From positions 347-64,346 of the forward strand of contig RWJK01001516.1 in NCBI GenBank assembly GCA_004335835.1: DNA of 64,000 nt, in the 5' to 3' direction. Source of the DNA: Scenedesmus sp. ARA3 (Eukaryota; Chlorophyta; Chlorophyceae; Sphaeropleales; Scenedesmaceae). Every line of letters begins with the position of its first letter. The stretch's first letter is position 1. Made by a program: the position numbers and the translations under genes. Positions 60,505 to 64,000 of the stretch are shown here, piece after piece. The notes under the pieces are model-generated. The model was not told the DNA's origin. It saw nothing but the letters and a program-made list of their open reading frames with translations, and did not search any database.

Positions 60505-63500
60505 TCACTTCTTCTTGCCCCACGCAGGCGCGCGTGGCGCTGGCTCCTCGTCGTCGCTGTCCCCGGGGTCGCCGTGCTCCCACATGCCCTCGTGCGCCTT
60601 GCGCGCCTCGTCCTGGAAGTCCATCAGCTTGGAGATGACTGCCTTGGCGGACGGGTCGCGCACCTGAGATTGTTTAGCAGCAACGGCGGCGGCAGCAGGG
60701 GGAGTGGGGTCAGTATCAGCAGCAGTGATGCAAGTCCATCAGCTTGGAAATGACAGCCTTGGCGGACGAGTCGCGCACCTGAGGCAGCTAATGACAGCAG
60801 CAACATGAAGCGGCAGCAGCAGCAGGGGGTTAGCAGGCAGTTGTATTGACCATCCTGGAAGCCATGAGCTTGGAGTTGACAGCCTTGGCAGAGGGCTCGT
60901 GCACCTGAGGCAGCAATGAGAAGCAGTCACGATTGGCAGCAGTGGGCTCAGCAAGCAGGACGCTGAGCAGCACCAAAAGGAGGGCAGCAAACACGTGGGA
61001 GGCGCCGTGGAAGATCTGGCATGCGGCGTCACTGGCCTCATCTCATGCAGCGCCATAGACCAACCTGTTCGCGCTCGCAGCCTTGATTGACCGCATCTGT
61101 CAGCAACATCCAGTGAGCTGCTGCCAGAGACCCCCAGCAGATAAACCCCAGCCACTTGGCACGCACACCACCCACCACCACCAGCCCTCACGGCAACCCC
61201 TGCTCATTCTGAACACAGAACAGAAACCAACGATTCAAGGCACAACATCTGTATTAGGAGGTAAGCATCCTCAGTACCAGTATAAGAATGCTTGATACAT
61301 CAGGTGTCAAGCATTATATCTCATTGTACCTTGTGCAGCTTGGGCAGGCGTGCCAGGCCAGCCAGCAGCATCTCCTTGGCCACATCCACGCTGCCATCCT
61401 CGCTGACCATGCTCAGCAGCAGCTTGTCGGCCGCCTTGCGCGGGTGCTTCTCCTTGGCGCCGCCGCCGCGCTCCTTGCGCACCACGGTGGCCTTGAAGCG
61501 CTTGCCGCCGCCCAGCAGCTGAGCAAGGTAGGCGGCCGCCTCGTTGCCAAACTCCTCTGCCAGCGTTGGGATCTACGCAGCAGCAGCAGTAGCAGCAGCA
61601 GCAGCAGCGGCGATGGCGGGTCACAGTGTGAAACACGGACGCGTGGGGTTGATCGTGTTAGCAGCTGTTCCAGGTAGCCGGCAGCCTCGTTGCCAAACTC
61701 CTTCGCCAACGTAGGCATCTGAGTGACAGCAGCAGCACGGTGATCAGCAAGCAGGGCGGTGGGTGAGCAGGGATGTGTGCCAGGATTCAGCCTCTACACA
61801 GCCACAGCATTTACGCTGATGAGTGGCGTTACTGCACTACTGCCCAGATGCCACAACCGTGGCTGCTGACGCTCAGCAACGGCCCTGCTGTCAGACATGC
61901 AGGCTCGCACGTCAACCACACCAACCGCACCTTGAGGTAGGCCAGGCCTGCGGGGCGCGCCTGCGGCGGCACCGCGGACAGCGCCGCGTCGATGGTGCGC
62001 ACGCGCTCGCTGGGCAGCTTCTCGCGGTTGCCAAAGTCGATGAAGTAGACCTCGTACTTGGGCTCCACGGGGCTCACGCGCTCCACAAAGCCGCGGTACC
62101 TGCGGGTACAAAGTGGTAAAATGCCCCCATTTTGATGATCGTGATGTGATGGCGATGGATTGGGAGAAACGTTGATGAAGGCACATAGCGCACAGCATGG
62201 CTGTGGAATGCAGCAGCTCAGCTCCACTGCGAGGGCATGCCAGAGCGAAGCTAGTCACTGCAGGCTACATAATTGTCAGGACAGGTCACGCAGCAATCAT
62301 GTGCTCGGCACGCAGCAGCTGGCTGGGGCGGGCTACATGTGACAGGCAGGAGTCCGTGCCCCGCTTGATCACGCACCAGTTGTTGTCCAGGCTGAACTGC
62401 CCCAGGCACAGGCTGCCCAGCACCAGCCCGGTGGCTGCAGGGCCGTCACTGAGGGCCAGCCCGCGCAGCTGCTCCTCCAGCCACTGCACGCGCGGCTCGG
62501 TGGCGCTCTGCAGCAGCAGGACGAAAATAAAACAGTTGAAAGGCTGCAACGTGTCAACTGGCTGCCACTAGACCTGGGTGACACACTGCGGACTTGCCAG
62601 TAGCATGGCTGCAGCGTGGTGGTTTGCGTAGCTCCAACGCCGGCATCAACACAACCCAGGAGCTACAAAGTGGCCGACACAACAGCATGTTTGGGCGTAA
62701 CCAACAGAAATTACGCACACCGCTTTTCACCACACTCCACACGGCCGCTGGGAAGATACTTCCAAACGTGTTACTCATGAGAAACCGTGGCAGCACGAGC
62801 GCGGCCCGCGTGTTTTGTCACGCACCTGCACGAAGAAGTCGTTGCCATCCGTGACCTCTGTCACCGTCACCGACAGCACCTCGCCGCTGCCGCTGGTTGC
62901 TGCTGCTGCCGCGGCGTCGTCGTCCTCCTCCCCAACCACCACGTCGTCCTCGGGGTTCCAGTTCTCCCACACCTGGCAAGCATGGCAGCCACGCAGGAAG
63001 GCAGTATAAAGAATTGCAGGGAACACGCAATGCAGTAGCACAGTGCAGCATATTGCGTCACTCACATGTCTAGGAGTGGTCCCCCAAAGGCAGGCAGGGG
63101 CACCCACACACGGTGTCAGTGCCTCAAACCAACAGCACCCAGAAAGCGGGGGAAGGGTAGCATGCCACTCAACAGCATAGGCTGGTTGTAAACACAGGGA
63201 GACTCAACGAGCAGGCTGGCTGCGCGTCTTCGAGACAGTGGCCAGCAGACCAGCAGAGGAGACCACACACACCAAAGCAGGCGTCCCCCCACTGAAGTTA
63301 CAGCCAGCCTTTTACACACTGCCTTACGTCCTGCTGGTTTCTGTTGCAATCACCACACACCTTGAGGCGCGCCTCCTTTGCTGCCTGGATCGCTGCCACC
63401 AGCTCCTGCCCACCCTTCACGCGGCTGGCGTCGAAGAACTGCTGCGTCTTGGCCAGGCCCAGCCTCGCCAGTGCATGGCCCAGCGACAACGGTTTGGGGC

Positions 63501-64000
63501 CGGGCAGCACAATCGTGCCCAGGAAGGTCCCACCCTTGTCCGCGGTCTCAATCTCAATCTCCACCTGAAGGAAAGTGCGGCCGATAGGCAGCAGCAGCGG
63601 CAGCAGCAGCAGCAGCGGCGCATGTCAGCAGGCCCGGGCAGTACAATGGTGCCCAGGAAGGTGCCGCCCTTGTCCGCGGTCTCAACCTTGATCTCAACTC
63701 GAAGGGAAATGCGGCAAGCCGGCAGCAGCAGTGACGCACGCCAGCAAGGGTCTCTCAGGCTGCAGGTAACAGCGTCACAACACCAACTCGAATGTTACCG
63801 CGCTGTGGTCAAGCGTTGTCCTTGACAGCACGCAACCAGCTGTTGAGGCAAACCTGCACAGCTGCTGCTGCAGTGCCGCCAAACCTGAACTTGATATGTT
63901 ACAAGCAACTCCACAGCCAGCCGCACCTCGCGCTGATTGAAGTGCTCGCGCGTCCACAGGTACGCCTCCATGCCATAAGGCTCGCCCGCTGCTGCGGGCC
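60505..64000 (-). CDS. Tudor staphylococcal nuclease (Tudor-SN/SND1), 3' part
   Basis: Seven minus-strand exons are in the window: 64000-63927 (cut by the edge), 63564-63361, 62972-62826, 62507-62377, 62099-61931, 61572-61330 and 60663-60505, all in phase. They encode about 342 C-terminal residues of a protein normally around 900-1000 long. Order: end of an SN-like domain (YGMEAYLWTREHFNQRE; KGGTFLGTIVLPGPKPLSLG; LGLAKTQQFFDASRVKGG), VWENWNPEDD, then the Tudor domain (VTVTEVTDGNDFFVQ; LGQFSLDNNWYRGFVERV; YEVYFIDFGNREKLP), the split fifth SN-like domain (GGGKRFKATVVRKERGGG), and an acidic/basic tail ending WGKKK. Tudor-SN binds RNA and methyl-arginine proteins in stress granules and RNA processing. 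The Tudor aromatic cage residues F-Y and the DFGN motif are present. The exon at 61572 uses a TAG acceptor, unusual among these genes. Confidence 0.93.
60732..60783 (-). repeat. Upstream copy of last Tudor-SN exon start
   Basis: CTCAG|GTGCGCGACTCGTCCGCCA and the following codons (to KLMDL) repeat the start of the final exon (60663) about 117 bases upstream in the transcript. The acceptor is intact. Confidence 0.88.
60851..60910 (-). repeat. Second, more diverged copy of last Tudor-SN exon start
   Basis: It encodes VHEPSAKAVNSKLMASRM and keeps a CTCAG acceptor. With the copy at 60732 it gives three successive versions of this exon start. Confidence 0.85.
61660..61723 (-). repeat. Upstream copy of sixth visible Tudor-SN exon start
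   Basis: It encodes MPTLAKEFGNEAAGYLEQLL after a CTCAG acceptor and matches the exon start at 61572 (IPTLAEEFGNEAAAYLAQLL). The copy actually has a more typical acceptor (CAG) than the functional exon (TAG). Confidence 0.88.
63632..63730 (-). repeat. Upstream copy of second visible Tudor-SN exon start
   Basis: It encodes VEIKVETADKGGTFLGTIVL and matches the exon starting at 63564, about 133 bases upstream in the transcript. The acceptor is changed (TTCGAG|TT instead of TTCAG|GT), so it is likely silent. Confidence 0.88.

Noticed and set aside
1..64000. CRISPR arrays, bacterial operons, tRNA/rRNA genes, transposase or reverse-transcriptase genes
   Set aside because: None seen. The repeats present are microsatellites, minisatellites or exon-end copies, and no mobile-element protein motif was recognised. 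A tRNA or small RNA could be missed by eye; tRNAscan-SE and an Rfam search would settle it.

Overview
The window reads as nuclear DNA of a chlorophyte green alga. The evidence is many short GT-AG introns (most 3' sites read TGCAG), very heavy CAG/CTG/GCA trinucleotide use giving Gln, Ala and Ser tracts in nearly every gene, and plant/algal families side by side (PLATZ-like zinc finger, GT14-like glycosyltransferase, organellar BolA, Tudor-SN, long-form tRNase Z). Sphaeropleales/Chlamydomonadales is my inference; nothing here fixes the species. I assembled genes by hand by joining exons across GT-AG introns and requiring codon phase to match at every junction. All models close in frame, but start codons are provisional.

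Layout, left to right: a 23-bp tandem repeat; the 3' end of an unrecognised gene (+, to 1605); a giant polyglutamine gene that runs through a PLATZ-like zinc domain into a GT14-like glycosyltransferase (+, 2238-12178); an unrecognised Gln/Ala/Ser-rich gene (+, 12727-15754); a small Ser-rich gene (+, 16804-17889) with a paralog at 44771-45902 (-); an 18-bp minisatellite; an AGC-type protein kinase (+, 19465-22328); a short-chain dehydrogenase/reductase (-, 23915-27164) sharing a 0.7-kb divergent promoter interval with a 15-exon membrane-associated P-loop-like gene (+, 27875-36469); an ankyrin-repeat gene (+, 37635-39666); an ADPRibase-Mn-type metallophosphoesterase (-, 40916-43276); the Ser-rich paralog (-); two Cys-rich PAN/Apple-like secretory-pathway proteins (-, 46959-48264 and 49622-52380); a SAP-domain tRNase Z homolog with its metal ligands lost (-, 52905-57850), divergent from a BolA gene (+, 58227-59371); and the 3' half of a Tudor staphylococcal nuclease gene running off the right edge (-, 60505-64000).

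The genes do not form a pathway; this is an ordinary gene-dense eukaryotic segment. The striking feature is structural. At least six genes carry partial copies of their own exon ends inside neighbouring introns. Each copy spans a splice junction: exon starts with their acceptor are copied upstream, exon ends with their donor are copied downstream. The extreme case is an eight-unit array at about 34.93-35.76 kb. Splicing can hide such duplications, so they look like a route by which introns grow here and cassette exons may arise.
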